Below are positions 29,317 to 37,925 of a stretch of DNA of 64,000 nt, piece after piece. The stretch's first letter is position 1; every line of letters begins with the position of its first letter. Source of the stretch: Treponema sp. (lineage in GTDB: Bacteria; Spirochaetota; Spirochaetia; Treponematales; Treponemataceae); assembly GCA_017619795.1 (NCBI GenBank), contig JAFZRP010000123.1, forward strand, positions 1 through 64,000. The letters run 5' to 3'. The position numbers and the translations under genes are program-made. Below the pieces are notes generated by a model. That model made no database searches and had not been told where the DNA came from. It was given only the letters and a program-made list of their open reading frames with translations.

Positions 29317-30258
29317 TTATTTAGTTAAATCTTCTTTACTTGCCAAACTTGCTTTTGCGGCTGAATCTGCAATGTCAGCAAGACAAAGGGTACCGGCTTC
29401 AAGCTTGGAAGAAAGTGCTTCATCCTTTTTCCAGGCACAAAGAATACCGCGGCTTGAATTAACGGTACCGCCGGCTTTTTCGAGCAGGGTTTTGCAAATA
29501 GCTGCAGCTCCTCCCTGCGCTCCATACCCCGGAATTAAAAAGAAAGTCTCTGGATATTTGTCGCGCAGATAGCGTGCGTCTTTTTCCTGTGTAGCACCAA
29601 CAACGGCACCAATTGCACCACAGGTTTGTTTTGCATAATTCTTTTTATAAGTAGTTTTAAGCTCATCGTTTATTCTGGAAATTTCGTCGCCAACTTTTTC
29701 CAGTAAAAGTCCGCCGGCTTTTAATTTCTGATGTTCAATATCAACCATGCCAGGATTAGATGTACAGAGCAGAATAAAAGCACCTTTACCACCGAGCTCA
29801 GGGGAAGCATATTGAGTATAAGGCTTGAGTGTGTCAAAGCCCATGTAAGGGTTCACAGTGATGATGTCGGTTTCAAAATCACCTGTAAAATGAGCACGGG
29901 CATAAGCTTCTGAGGTTGCACCAATATCGCCACGCTTAATGTCTGAAATTGCAATTAAGCCTGTTTCGCGAACAAGCTTGAGCGTGTCTGCATAAACCTT
30001 AAGACCCTCGAGTCCCATAGCTTCGTAATAAGCAATCTGCACCTTAAAACAGCAGGCTGATTTATCTGCGGCAACCCGTCGAATAATTTCACGATTGTAA
30101 GCAAGCACTGCCTGCGCAGGGGAAGAAAAGTTTTTTAGAACAGATTCAGGAAGATAAGAAGGGTCGGTATCGAGACCAACGCATAAAGGACCGTTTTTTG
30201 CGGCGAGCTCCTGAAGAATCTGCATATTGTGTTTGTGGGATTTTGTATTAGTATTCAT
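29317..30258 (-). CDS. pyrF: Orotidine 5'-phosphate decarboxylase
   Basis: This catalyses the last step of UMP synthesis, OMP to UMP plus CO2. The 313-residue protein (from ATG 30258) is of the longer OMP decarboxylase type. Visible motifs are LCVGLDTDP, FKVQIAYYEA, the catalytic ISDIKRGDIGAT loop with the Asp-x-Lys-x-x-x-Asp residues, and TVNPYMG. The C-terminal part has PGYGAQGG, the phosphate-binding turn. A longer frame from 30291 exists, but ATG 30258 lies 6 bases after a good -10 box, so I chose it. The pyrKD gene lies about 2.2 kb downstream on the same strand, with the CotH gene between them. Confidence 0.9.
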   Translation of the reverse strand: MNTNTKSHKHNMQILQELAAKNGPLCVGLDTDPSYLPESVLKNFSSPAQAVLAYNREIIRRVAADKSACCFKVQIAYYEAMGLEGLKVYADTLKLVRETGLIAISDIKRGDIGATSEAYARAHFTGDFETDIITVNPYMGFDTLKPYTQYASPELGGKGAFILLCTSNPGMVDIEHQKLKAGGLLLEKVGDEISRINDELKTTYKKNYAKQTCGAIGAVVGATQEKDARYLRDKYPETFFLIPGYGAQGGAAAICKTLLEKAGGTVNSSRGILCAWKKDEALSSKLEAGTLCLADIADSAAKASLASKEDLTK

Positions 30259-30293
30259 AGCAATAATATAAACGAAAACAGCAATATTCACAA
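30259..30293 (-). promoter_or_regulatory. pyrF promoter, leaderless geometry
   Basis: On the minus strand TTGTGA (30288-30293), a 17-bp spacer and TATATT (30265-30270) form a good sigma-70-type promoter. Six bases then lead to the ATG at 30258. No Shine-Dalgarno fits between them. Confidence 0.65.
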
Positions 30294-30309
30294 TGACTGT
30301 ATTTATACT

Positions 30310-30524
30310 AACACGGAAATCAGTTTTACAAACTTAGAAGCAAAAAAATAGCTCCCAGTCGAGTTCCGTATTTCAAAATCGCACGCTCGCGTGCTACACG
30401 CTATTTTGCCTTGGAATTATTAACGTTTGCCGCTCACGCGGCAGCAAAATAGAGTGTTTTTGAAATACGTTCCTCTTCTTCGCGCTATTTTTTTGAACTT
30501 TATTTCTAAACTGATTTCCGTGTT
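30310..30524. repeat. 215-bp long palindromic element
   Basis: Both ends are the inverted repeat AACACGGAAATCAGTTT. The two halves stay complementary in blocks further in: CAAAAAAATAGC, TCCGTATTTCAAAA versus ACGTATTTCAAAA, and CTATTTTGC. Each half also carries its own small hairpin, GCACGC-TC-GCGTGC at 30381-30394 and TGCCGC-TCAC-GCGGCA at 30428-30443. No coding frame of note and no obvious target-site duplication are seen. It fills the gap between the hydroxy-acid oxidase-like gene end and the pyrF promoter. It resembles a MITE- or REP-type element; it is not a recognised family. Confidence 0.7.
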
Positions 30525-30533
30525 GATTAAATG

Positions 30534-31445
30534 TCACACTAATTGCAGTTTTTCTTCATCAAATGTTGCACGAATAAATGGACGGGCGATAATTACCTTG
30601 TCGGCGCCGTAATATAATGCTGTTTGAACGTCTAGCAGGGTGCGGATTCCGCCATCTACCCAGATTTGAGTGCAGTATTTTTTGAGTTCGGGGGCATGGG
30701 TGGCGAGGAAGTCGGCGGTGCTGCCGATGCGGGTTTCTACGCGGCCGCCGTGGTTGGAAATATAGACAACTTCGGGTTTTACCTGGCGGATAAGTTCAAT
30801 ATCATCATCAGTGAAAACGCCTTTTATAACAAATGAGACCTTAAACTTTGCGCGGAATGCATTCAGTTGAGCGGCGGTCTTTTTTTCAAGGTTTACAAGA
30901 TTGCGCATTGTTACAATGTTGTACGAATCTATGTCTATACCGATGTATTCAGCATAAGGTTTTACCCATTCTACGCGTTCTTCCAGGCGCTCGGTAGGGT
31001 AGGGCTTGAGGAAAAATGCCGCCTTTACCGGTGCCTTTTGTGTTGTGGAGTTTCCTGTTTGATTAAGTGCTTTTACAGCATCTATTCCATAATGGAGTTT
31101 TTCATCAGGGCAGCCGTCGCCTACGCAAAGACCGTAGCCTGCTTCGGCGGCATTTTTTAGATACGGGTAGTAAAAGTCTCTTTCGTGGGAAAAACCAATG
31201 TTTTCTACGGCGCCTGTAACCGGGCCGCAGCGGATTTTGTCGGGAGTAACTTCTATTTGTTTTAAGGTTTCCAGCTGACCTTTTTGTTCAGCGTCCATTC
31301 GGAGCTTGCTCCAGGCTGCACAGTTCAGCTGAAAGTTCTTGCTTTCAAAAACGCCGCCAAGTCCGGGCATTTCGCCAGGGCAACCGAAGCCGTCACAAAC
31401 GGGACAGCGGTGGCATTTAAGCTCGCCTTTAGTATTTATGTCCAA
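30534..31445 (-). CDS. Alpha-hydroxy-acid oxidizing protein (FMN-dependent)
   Basis: The 303-residue TIM-barrel protein resembles the alpha-hydroxy-acid oxidase/lactate-oxidase group found in anaerobes. Its N-terminus has a Cys-rich segment (CHRCPVCDGFGCPGEMPGLGG) usual for this anaerobic subfamily. C-terminal FMN-site motifs are VIKGVF, YISNHGGR with the catalytic His, VDGGIR, and ADKVIIARP. The start is TTG at 31445, preceded by GGGA 7 bases upstream; no ATG before residue 26 is available and the Cys motif must be included. It lies 21 bases after pfkA and is probably co-transcribed. The true substrate is not known; annotation as lactate oxidase would be too specific. Confidence 0.75.
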   Translation of the reverse strand: MDINTKGELKCHRCPVCDGFGCPGEMPGLGGVFESKNFQLNCAAWSKLRMDAEQKGQLETLKQIEVTPDKIRCGPVTGAVENIGFSHERDFYYPYLKNAAEAGYGLCVGDGCPDEKLHYGIDAVKALNQTGNSTTQKAPVKAAFFLKPYPTERLEERVEWVKPYAEYIGIDIDSYNIVTMRNLVNLEKKTAAQLNAFRAKFKVSFVIKGVFTDDDIELIRQVKPEVVYISNHGGRVETRIGSTADFLATHAPELKKYCTQIWVDGGIRTLLDVQTALYYGADKVIIARPFIRATFDEEKLQLV

Positions 31446-31466
31446 AATAATATCCCAGCTAAACAG

Positions 31467-32549
31467 TTAGTCGCCGAAGCAGATGCCGAGCGCACGAGCT
31501 GTTTTTAGCATTTCGCAGTCTTCATCGACTACTTTAATTTTATCAGCAATATCAGAAAGCGGAATACCTGTAATTGCGCCGTCTGTTATACCAATAAGCT
31601 TTCCAAAATCCTTGTTTGCAAGGAAATCTGCTGCTGCTGTTCCAAGCTCGGTTGCAAGCAGAATATCGTAAGCAGAAGGAGATCCGCCTCGCTGTAAATA
31701 ACCGAGAACAGAAGTTCGGGTTTCAATTCCAGTTTCTGCTTCAATTTCCTGTGCAACTCTGAATGCAACAGACTGACTCATATCAAGACGAGCCTTCTTA
31801 AAATCCTTTTTGCCAAGCTTAGCTTCATCAATATTTAAAGCACCTTCAGAACAGGCAACTATAACATATCCCTGCTCTTCGTACTTTTCTTTTATAAACT
31901 CACCAAGCTTTTTAATATCATAAGGAACCTCTGGCAGCAGAATAACGTCTGCATTTCCAGCAACTCCTGCATAAAGTCCAAGCCAGCCAACCTTGTGACC
32001 CATAATCTCTACAACCATTACGCGGCCATGACTTTTAGCTGTAGTTCTTATGGCATTAATTCCGTCTGTAGCAATATCAATTGCTGTGTGGAAGCCAAAG
32101 GTTTCTTCTGTAATTGCAATATCATTATCAATCGTTTTTGGCAGTCCGATTACGTTAAAGCCTGCATCGTAAAGCTGCGAAGCTGTTGTATTTGTTCCGT
32201 TTCCACCAAGGCAAACAAGAGCATCGAGCTTGTTTTTCTTAAAGGTTTCGTTAATTCCTTCTACTGGAAGCAGGCCTGTTTTTGGATCCGGCTTAGGATT
32301 CTTAAAAGGCTTTACTCTTGAGGTTCCAAGTATAGTTCCGCCTTCAGAAATCATCTGGCCAAAATCCATTTTATCCATCTTAAAAGTATCGTTATCTATA
32401 AGACCGCGATAACCATTCCTAATTCCTACGAACTTCATGCCGTACTTGTTCTTTCCGGAAATACATAAAGCTCTAATAGCTGCATTAAGACCAGGAGCAT
32501 CGCCCCCCGAGGTAAGAATACCGATTGTTTTGATTGATGATGTTTTCAT
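31467..32549 (-). CDS. pfkA: 6-phosphofructokinase
   Basis: This enzyme phosphorylates fructose 6-phosphate in glycolysis. The 360-residue protein shows TSGGDAPGLNAAIR (phosphoryl-donor loop), GGTILGTSR, LGGNGTNTTA, the active-site PKTIDNDI with Asp141, and VMGHKVGWL-type substrate residues (EIMGHKVGW). At the positions that usually sort donors it has Gly118 (E. coli Gly104, ATP-like) with Lys138 (E. coli Gly124; Lys is PPi-like), a mixed signature seen in some ATP-using group III enzymes. The usual GGDG is GGNG (Asn117). ATP is the likelier donor, but the sequence does not settle it. TATAAT lies 7 bases before the ATG. The gene is divergent from ftsK. Confidence 0.88.
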   Translation of the reverse strand: MKTSSIKTIGILTSGGDAPGLNAAIRALCISGKNKYGMKFVGIRNGYRGLIDNDTFKMDKMDFGQMISEGGTILGTSRVKPFKNPKPDPKTGLLPVEGINETFKKNKLDALVCLGGNGTNTTASQLYDAGFNVIGLPKTIDNDIAITEETFGFHTAIDIATDGINAIRTTAKSHGRVMVVEIMGHKVGWLGLYAGVAGNADVILLPEVPYDIKKLGEFIKEKYEEQGYVIVACSEGALNIDEAKLGKKDFKKARLDMSQSVAFRVAQEIEAETGIETRTSVLGYLQRGGSPSAYDILLATELGTAAADFLANKDFGKLIGITDGAITGIPLSDIADKIKVVDEDCEMLKTARALGICFGD

Positions 32550-32584
32550 ACATATTATTATACTTTTTTTCCAATAACTAACAA
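32550..32584 (-). promoter_or_regulatory. pfkA promoter, leaderless geometry
   Basis: On the minus strand there are TTGTTA (32579-32584), a 16-bp spacer and TATAAT (32557-32562), then AATATGT and the start codon. No ribosome site is visible. Confidence 0.65.
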
Positions 32585-32615
32585 CTAAAAAACTAAAAAC
32601 TTTTTTTTTATTTCC

Positions 32616-32627
32616 GATAATGGAACT
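32616..32627 (+). promoter_or_regulatory. -10 box 6 bases before the ftsK start
   Basis: GATAAT at 32616-32621 is followed by GGAACT and the ATG. The -35 region is only A/T-rich. The 78-bp divergent region thus holds both the pfkA and ftsK starts. Confidence 0.45.
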
Positions 32628-35600
32628 ATGAAATCATCGAATAATACTAGAAATGCTTTTAGAAGTAATTATCGAAATAATTCAAGTGTCCTTACAGGAA
32701 GTGTACTGCTTGTACTCTCTGCACTTCTTTGTATAAGCCTGCTGCTACAACTCCTCGATTTTGGTGTAGGCGGCCCGGGACGTAATAATGTGTTCTTTTT
32801 CTTAGGAAATATGCTTTATACCGTATATGGTTTCTCAAGCATTATCATTCCTGTATTTTTGTTTATTGCGGGGCTTTCCTGTTTTGCTACAAAATGGACC
32901 AGCCAGAAGACTATGCGTCTGCTCACTGCGCTCGTTCCGTTTTTTACTGCCGTTCTTACAGAGAAAATCTGCCGCTCAATTGTAGCTGTAAGTTCAACAT
33001 CAGCCTCTACTGTAAAAATTATTATTACTGTAGTTACCGGTGTTATGCTCATTATCATAGAGATTTTGGGTGCGGGCGTAATTGCCGAGAGCGTAAACCA
33101 GAAGCTTTTCTATAAAGATGGAAAATCTAGAATTAAAAGCAGAGATTTTGATGATGAATATGAGGTAACTGAATATTCTGAAACAAGCGGACCTTCATCA
33201 TCTTCTGATAATGATAATGACGAAGACTCTGATTCTGAAAAAGACGTTGATAACAGCTTTAAGTATGAGCCGATAAAGAAAAACTCAATTTTTGACAAAT
33301 CTCTTTCTAAGATTAAATATGATTTTAACAAGGATGAATCTTACAACGCTCTGAAGAATGACGCTGCAAATCTTTACGAGGCAAATGTTCCTTCTATTGA
33401 AGAATACGAAAAGATTGATTCTCCTGCAGAAGCTGCAGCAACAACTGAGACTACAACTGGAACTGAAACAGTATCTGAAACTACAACTGCGCCTGCGCCG
33501 GAACAGAATTCACAGCCACAAGCACAGGAACAGGCAGAACCTCAGACTCAGGCAGTTCAAAATCCTCAGAAAGAAATTAAGATTAGTGATGAAGAAAAGG
33601 AAGCTGCTTTTGCTTTGGCAGTTAATCCTCTTGATTATAAAAAGGATGTGTCTGAAACAACTAATTCAAGCACTGCATCTGCAGCAGACACCTCTGACGA
33701 CGATGAATCACCTTCTGCAAATCCGGCTTCCATTATCACACAGGAAGAATATGCAGCTTTAATCAGTCCGGATGCAAATGCTGAAGCAGAAGCTCAGAGT
33801 GAACCAGAAGTAGACGAGCTTGAATGGCCAGATCTGCCGCCTGCTCCAGAAACCTTACCACCTGAGTATCTTGAAGAAGAAGCTCAGAGCGAGACAAAAG
33901 CAGCTTCTGATGATGACGATGATGATCCGGCTCTTGCTTTCCCGCCAAAGGATGACCTTCAGGGTGATGAAGAAATTGCACGCCAGAACGAGGCAGAAAA
34001 TCTTTTTGAAGAAGCTGTTCGTGCAAGAAAACTGGAAGATGACGATGAAGTAACTGAAGTAACAGAACCAGCCGAACCAACTGAATCAACCGAACCAACT
34101 GAAACCAACAACGCTGCAGCTGAAGTTACTGCTGACTCAGACGAACTTATAGAAGACAATTTTGACGACACCTTTGCCGATGTCTTTATGGAAGACGATT
34201 TTACCGAAAAAAAAACTGAGCCTGTAAGAACAGAACCTGTAAGAATAATTGATTCAAGTGTTCATCCAAATCCTGCATATCCGTATGGAATTACTCTGCA
34301 CGATAATGATGAACCAGAGCCTGTTCAGAAAAAGAAGGAAGCTCCAGCAGTTCCAAAATATCCTACAAGAATCTCACTTGAAGAAAATGTTCCTGAAATT
34401 TCTGTTCCAGAGACAAAGGTTCCAGAAATGAATATTCCTGAACCTTATGCAGAGTCCGAAAAACTTACAGATATGCCTTATATTCCGGATATTGCTCAGG
34501 ATTATGAGGTTGAAGATAAAGCTGCCGGAACCGAAGAAACTGTTGAAGAAAAAACTTTGGATTCAGATTTCTTTGATATTGATATGAACAATCAGCCGGA
34601 AGACGAAGAACTTTCTGATGATATTGAGGAAGTTGCAGAAGAGCTTAAGCCGAATAATGAAGTTTTCAAACAGATTTATGCACAGGAAAGCGGAAAGGCT
34701 AACTTATCATCACCTGTTTCAAATGTTTTCTCTGACATGGAAGCAGATATAAGAAAATCAACAGGGCTTTTAGCATCTGCAACAGCTGCGTTATCAAAAG
34801 CAGAAGGTTCATCATCATCAACATCTTCAACATCACCAGCGGGAACAAATACAAGTACCAAAAAGCAGAATCCTAAAAACGAACTGAACGTTGGAGCAAT
34901 CGATTCTCCTGAGTTGAATCCTAATGCTAATACTGCTAAAAACCTTACTGCCGACGAGCTTACAGATTTCTTCAACGCACAGCAGGCAGAAAATACTCCT
35001 GTAACACGCGAAATTGAAGCAAACCGTCAGAAAACAAATCGTGCCGAAAGAAAGGGACCTTATGTAATTCCTTCTGATTTGCTCACTGCATACAAGGATG
35101 ACCAGTACTGGATTATTGATGAGAAAACAAAGGAAGCTTCAATCAACTTAAAGCAGACCTTATCTGAGTTTAATATTGATGCAGAAATAATTGGTATTAA
35201 AAAGGGACCGGTTGTTACAATGTTTGAGCTGTTGCCGGCACCTGGTGTAAAACTCAGTAAGATTGTTGCCCTTCAGGATAATATTGCTCTTAGTCTGGCA
35301 GCAAGCTCTGTTCGAATTGTTGCGCCTATTCCTGGAAAACAGGCAGTTGGTATTGAAGTGCCAAACAAGAACCGCTCAATTGTAAGCTTCCGCGAAATTA
35401 TAGAAATGGAGCTGCCGGAATATAGTAAGATGGCTGTTCCTGTTATTCTTGGAAAGGATATTCTTGGTAAGGCTCAGCTTATTGACCTTGTTAAGACTCC
35501 ACATATGCTTATTGCCGGTGCTACAGGTTCAGGAAAATCTGTTTGTGTAAACTCACTTATCCTCTCAATCCTGTACAAGCGTTCTTATAAGGATGTTAAG

Positions 35601-36473
35601 CTTATCCTCGTTGACCCTAAGGTTGTTGAGCTTAAGCTTTATAACAATATCCCGCACCTTCTTACTCCGGTTATTACTGAACCGAAAAAGGCTTTGCAGG
35701 CTCTTCAGTACTGTTTGTGCGAAATGGAAAGACGTTATGCTCTGCTTGATGGTCTTGGTGTTCGTGATATTGCAAGCTACAACCAGAGAATTAAGGAACG
35801 TGATATCTGTACAGAAAAGCTGCCTTATATCGTAGTTATTATTGATGAGTTTGCTGATTTGATGGCTACAAGTGGAAAAGAGCTTGAATCTATTGTTGCC
35901 AGACTTACTGCTATGAGCCGTGCTGTTGGTATTCACCTTGTACTCGCAACTCAGCGTCCTTCTGTAAACGTAATCACCGGTTTGATAAAGGCAAACATTC
36001 CTAGCCGAATTGCGTTTATGGTTGCTTCAAGAACAGACTCTAATATTATTATCGATAGTGTTGGTGCTGAAAAGCTTCTTGGTCGTGGAGACATGCTTTA
36101 CGCTTCTGCTGTTGATCCATATCCTGTTCGTATTCAGGGTACCTTCGTCAGCGATTCTGAGGTTGAAAGCGTAGTTGAATATGTAAAGAGCTACGGCGAA
36201 CCGGAATATATTGATGAAGAAATCTTCGTTGAAGATGATGATTGCGATGAGGATGGAACAGACTTGTTTGGCAATTCTGTCGGCGATGATCCTTTGTATG
36301 ATCAGGCTCTGGAAATTGTTGTTCAGGCTGGCAAGGCTTCCGCTTCATATATTCAGAGAAGGTTGAAGATCGGCTATAACAGAGCGGCGCGCCTTGTGGA
36401 AGAAATGGAAGAGCGCGGTATTGTTGGTCCTGCAAATGGCAGCAAACCTCGTGAAATAATACATATGCCTTAA
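32628..36473 (+). CDS. ftsK: DNA translocase FtsK/SpoIIIE
   Basis: This septal ATPase pumps chromosomal DNA and helps resolve dimers at division. The 1281-residue protein has about four membrane segments in residues 20-155, then a linker of some 650 residues rich in Glu, Asp, Ser, Thr and Pro (about 165-800). The motor domain follows (GPYVIPSDLL from about 809; Walker A GATGSGKS at about 964; Walker B VVIIDEFADLM near 1072; ATQRPSVNVITGLIKANIPSRIAF). The C-terminal winged-helix gamma domain is at about 1220-1281 (GKASASYIQRRLKIGYNRAARLVEEME), which in FtsK reads KOPS/SRS sequences. The gene is monocistronic and convergent with the TolC-like gene, sharing a 3' hairpin. Confidence 0.93.
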   Translation: MKSSNNTRNAFRSNYRNNSSVLTGSVLLVLSALLCISLLLQLLDFGVGGPGRNNVFFFLGNMLYTVYGFSSIIIPVFLFIAGLSCFATKWTSQKTMRLLTALVPFFTAVLTEKICRSIVAVSSTSASTVKIIITVVTGVMLIIIEILGAGVIAESVNQKLFYKDGKSRIKSRDFDDEYEVTEYSETSGPSSSSDNDNDEDSDSEKDVDNSFKYEPIKKNSIFDKSLSKIKYDFNKDESYNALKNDAANLYEANVPSIEEYEKIDSPAEAAATTETTTGTETVSETTTAPAPEQNSQPQAQEQAEPQTQAVQNPQKEIKISDEEKEAAFALAVNPLDYKKDVSETTNSSTASAADTSDDDESPSANPASIITQEEYAALISPDANAEAEAQSEPEVDELEWPDLPPAPETLPPEYLEEEAQSETKAASDDDDDDPALAFPPKDDLQGDEEIARQNEAENLFEEAVRARKLEDDDEVTEVTEPAEPTESTEPTETNNAAAEVTADSDELIEDNFDDTFADVFMEDDFTEKKTEPVRTEPVRIIDSSVHPNPAYPYGITLHDNDEPEPVQKKKEAPAVPKYPTRISLEENVPEISVPETKVPEMNIPEPYAESEKLTDMPYIPDIAQDYEVEDKAAGTEETVEEKTLDSDFFDIDMNNQPEDEELSDDIEEVAEELKPNNEVFKQIYAQESGKANLSSPVSNVFSDMEADIRKSTGLLASATAALSKAEGSSSSTSSTSPAGTNTSTKKQNPKNELNVGAIDSPELNPNANTAKNLTADELTDFFNAQQAENTPVTREIEANRQKTNRAERKGPYVIPSDLLTAYKDDQYWIIDEKTKEASINLKQTLSEFNIDAEIIGIKKGPVVTMFELLPAPGVKLSKIVALQDNIALSLAASSVRIVAPIPGKQAVGIEVPNKNRSIVSFREIIEMELPEYSKMAVPVILGKDILGKAQLIDLVKTPHMLIAGATGSGKSVCVNSLILSILYKRSYKDVKLILVDPKVVELKLYNNIPHLLTPVITEPKKALQALQYCLCEMERRYALLDGLGVRDIASYNQRIKERDICTEKLPYIVVIIDEFADLMATSGKELESIVARLTAMSRAVGIHLVLATQRPSVNVITGLIKANIPSRIAFMVASRTDSNIIIDSVGAEKLLGRGDMLYASAVDPYPVRIQGTFVSDSEVESVVEYVKSYGEPEYIDEEIFVEDDDCDEDGTDLFGNSVGDDPLYDQALEIVVQAGKASASYIQRRLKIGYNRAARLVEEMEERGIVGPANGSKPREIIHMP

Positions 36474-36476
36474 GCT

Positions 36477-37925
36477 TTAGTGTCGGGCTTGTCCCGACAC
36501 TTTGTTTTTTATAACCCAACTGTAATACCAGATGTTGTCTTCGCAGTTTTGTATATCATTCTTTTTACACGCAATTTCAACCTCGGTTTGATGGATTTCA
36601 AAAAGGGTTATTTTCCCGTTGTTATACAAAACCTTTTCTGCTTCCAGTAAAGACTGATAATACTCAAGACTTTTTCTAAGAAGCTCCAGCTGATTTTTTG
36701 AATCTGCCAGAAGGGTTTCATACATTTCTCTTTCGTCAGACAGACTATTTACAAGAGCATCCATTTTTTCTTTATTAGTCTGTTTATCATTTTCATATTC
36801 TTTCAGGATTCTTTTTTTGCTGTCAGAAACAAGTGGAGTCAGATTCAGCGAAACAGACACAGACCATTTTTTTGCATTGCTGCTTTGGTATGCCCCGTAA
36901 AACGTATCTTCATCATAGCTGTTATGAACAGGAACGTTTCCGCTTAAAGAAAGGACCGGTGAACTGTTCTGCCTGTTTAATATAAGATTTGCTTCAAGAT
37001 TGTTTTCCTGAAGCTTTAAGTACTCGTAGGTTGGATTTTCCAAAAATACCGGTTCGATTTGCTCTGGGAGTTCTTTTTCAGGAAGAAGTAATTCCTGAAT
37101 ATTGTTGTAGCTTTGCAATTTTGGATGATTATGCTCCTTAATTGAAAAATAATTGTTTATCATAAAAAGCGTACTTTCTTTTGAGCTGTTATAGGATTGC
37201 CGCTCATTCATATATTTTTTCAATTCTTCTTCAATTGAAAAAACTTCTATCAGCGAAGCATTTCCCGCCAGGTTCATTTTCTTCAAAGTATCTAATTCCT
37301 CCTGTAAAAGAATGATTCTTTTTTCCACAGAATCAATGTTTCGACAATAATTTCTGTATTGAAAATACTTGTTTGTTATATCTTCAATTTTTGATAAAAA
37401 AACTATTTTTGAATTGACCGCGGCTTGTCTATTATTATTCTGCTGAATTGTTTTCTCAGGATTTTTCCCACACTTCTGTGCCCAATAAGGCAAAAGTTTT
37501 TGTGATAATGAGACAGACACTTTTGTTTCTTCAATCAGCTTAGTTTTTTCTTCTACAAGCTCTCTTGAAAAGCTTACATTTGGAGAAACCTCTATACTCA
37601 AACCGCCCGGCAGATTTTCAGAAATTGTTATACTGGAGTTCAAGGATTCCGGGACTTCAGAGTTTTCAGTGGAAATGTCGGAAAAAGTTGAAGATGAAGA
37701 AACAAAAACTGACGGTAAAAATCTTTGCCAGTAATGACTGAAATCATAATCCGAAAGTTCCCTGTCTCTTATAGCAGTGCGAACCTCTGTGTTTTCAAAA
37801 ACAACAAGCTCCCAAAGCTTTTCCAGAGAAGTTTCATTTTGACTTGTTTCTTCAGCCTCCAACCCTCCCGCATATAGAAAAATGAAACCAACAGCAAATA
37901 AGCTTTTCCAAATATTTCTGCTCAT
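36477..37925 (-). CDS. TolC-like outer-membrane channel protein
   Basis: The 482-residue protein has a Sec signal peptide (about 1-24, ending GLEAEE region) and the long alternating helical and beta stretches of the outer-membrane efflux (TolC) family, with two related halves (for example ELSDYDFSHYWQRFLPSVFVSSS and NRQNSSPVLSLSGNVPV). It is the last gene of the seven-gene export operon. Its ATG overlaps the stop of the HlyD-like gene (ATGA), which indicates translational coupling. Its expected role is the outer-membrane exit duct. The last codons (KVSGQARH) are encoded by the conserved CTTG-loop hairpin at 36480-36500. Confidence 0.82.
   Translation of the reverse strand: MSRNIWKSLFAVGFIFLYAGGLEAEETSQNETSLEKLWELVVFENTEVRTAIRDRELSDYDFSHYWQRFLPSVFVSSSSTFSDISTENSEVPESLNSSITISENLPGGLSIEVSPNVSFSRELVEEKTKLIEETKVSVSLSQKLLPYWAQKCGKNPEKTIQQNNNRQAAVNSKIVFLSKIEDITNKYFQYRNYCRNIDSVEKRIILLQEELDTLKKMNLAGNASLIEVFSIEEELKKYMNERQSYNSSKESTLFMINNYFSIKEHNHPKLQSYNNIQELLLPEKELPEQIEPVFLENPTYEYLKLQENNLEANLILNRQNSSPVLSLSGNVPVHNSYDEDTFYGAYQSSNAKKWSVSVSLNLTPLVSDSKKRILKEYENDKQTNKEKMDALVNSLSDEREMYETLLADSKNQLELLRKSLEYYQSLLEAEKVLYNNGKITLFEIHQTEVEIACKKNDIQNCEDNIWYYSWVIKNKVSGQARH
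36480..36500. terminator. Conserved CTTG-loop hairpin (copy 2)
   Basis: The sequence is GTGTCGGG-CTTGT-CCCGACAC, a perfect 8-bp stem, followed on the plus strand by TTTGTTTTTT. It starts 7 bases after the ftsK stop and serves as its terminator. On the minus strand it lies inside the last codons of the TolC-like gene. Confidence 0.8.

Noticed and set aside
30310..30524. tRNA, riboswitch or attenuator for pyrF in the palindromic region
   Set aside because: It lies upstream of the -35 box of pyrF, so it would not be in the pyrF transcript, and no cloverleaf or known riboswitch core is visible.
31467..32549. Call as a strictly pyrophosphate-dependent phosphofructokinase
   Set aside because: The key position corresponding to E. 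coli Gly104 is Gly, not Asp, so Lys138 alone does not justify it.
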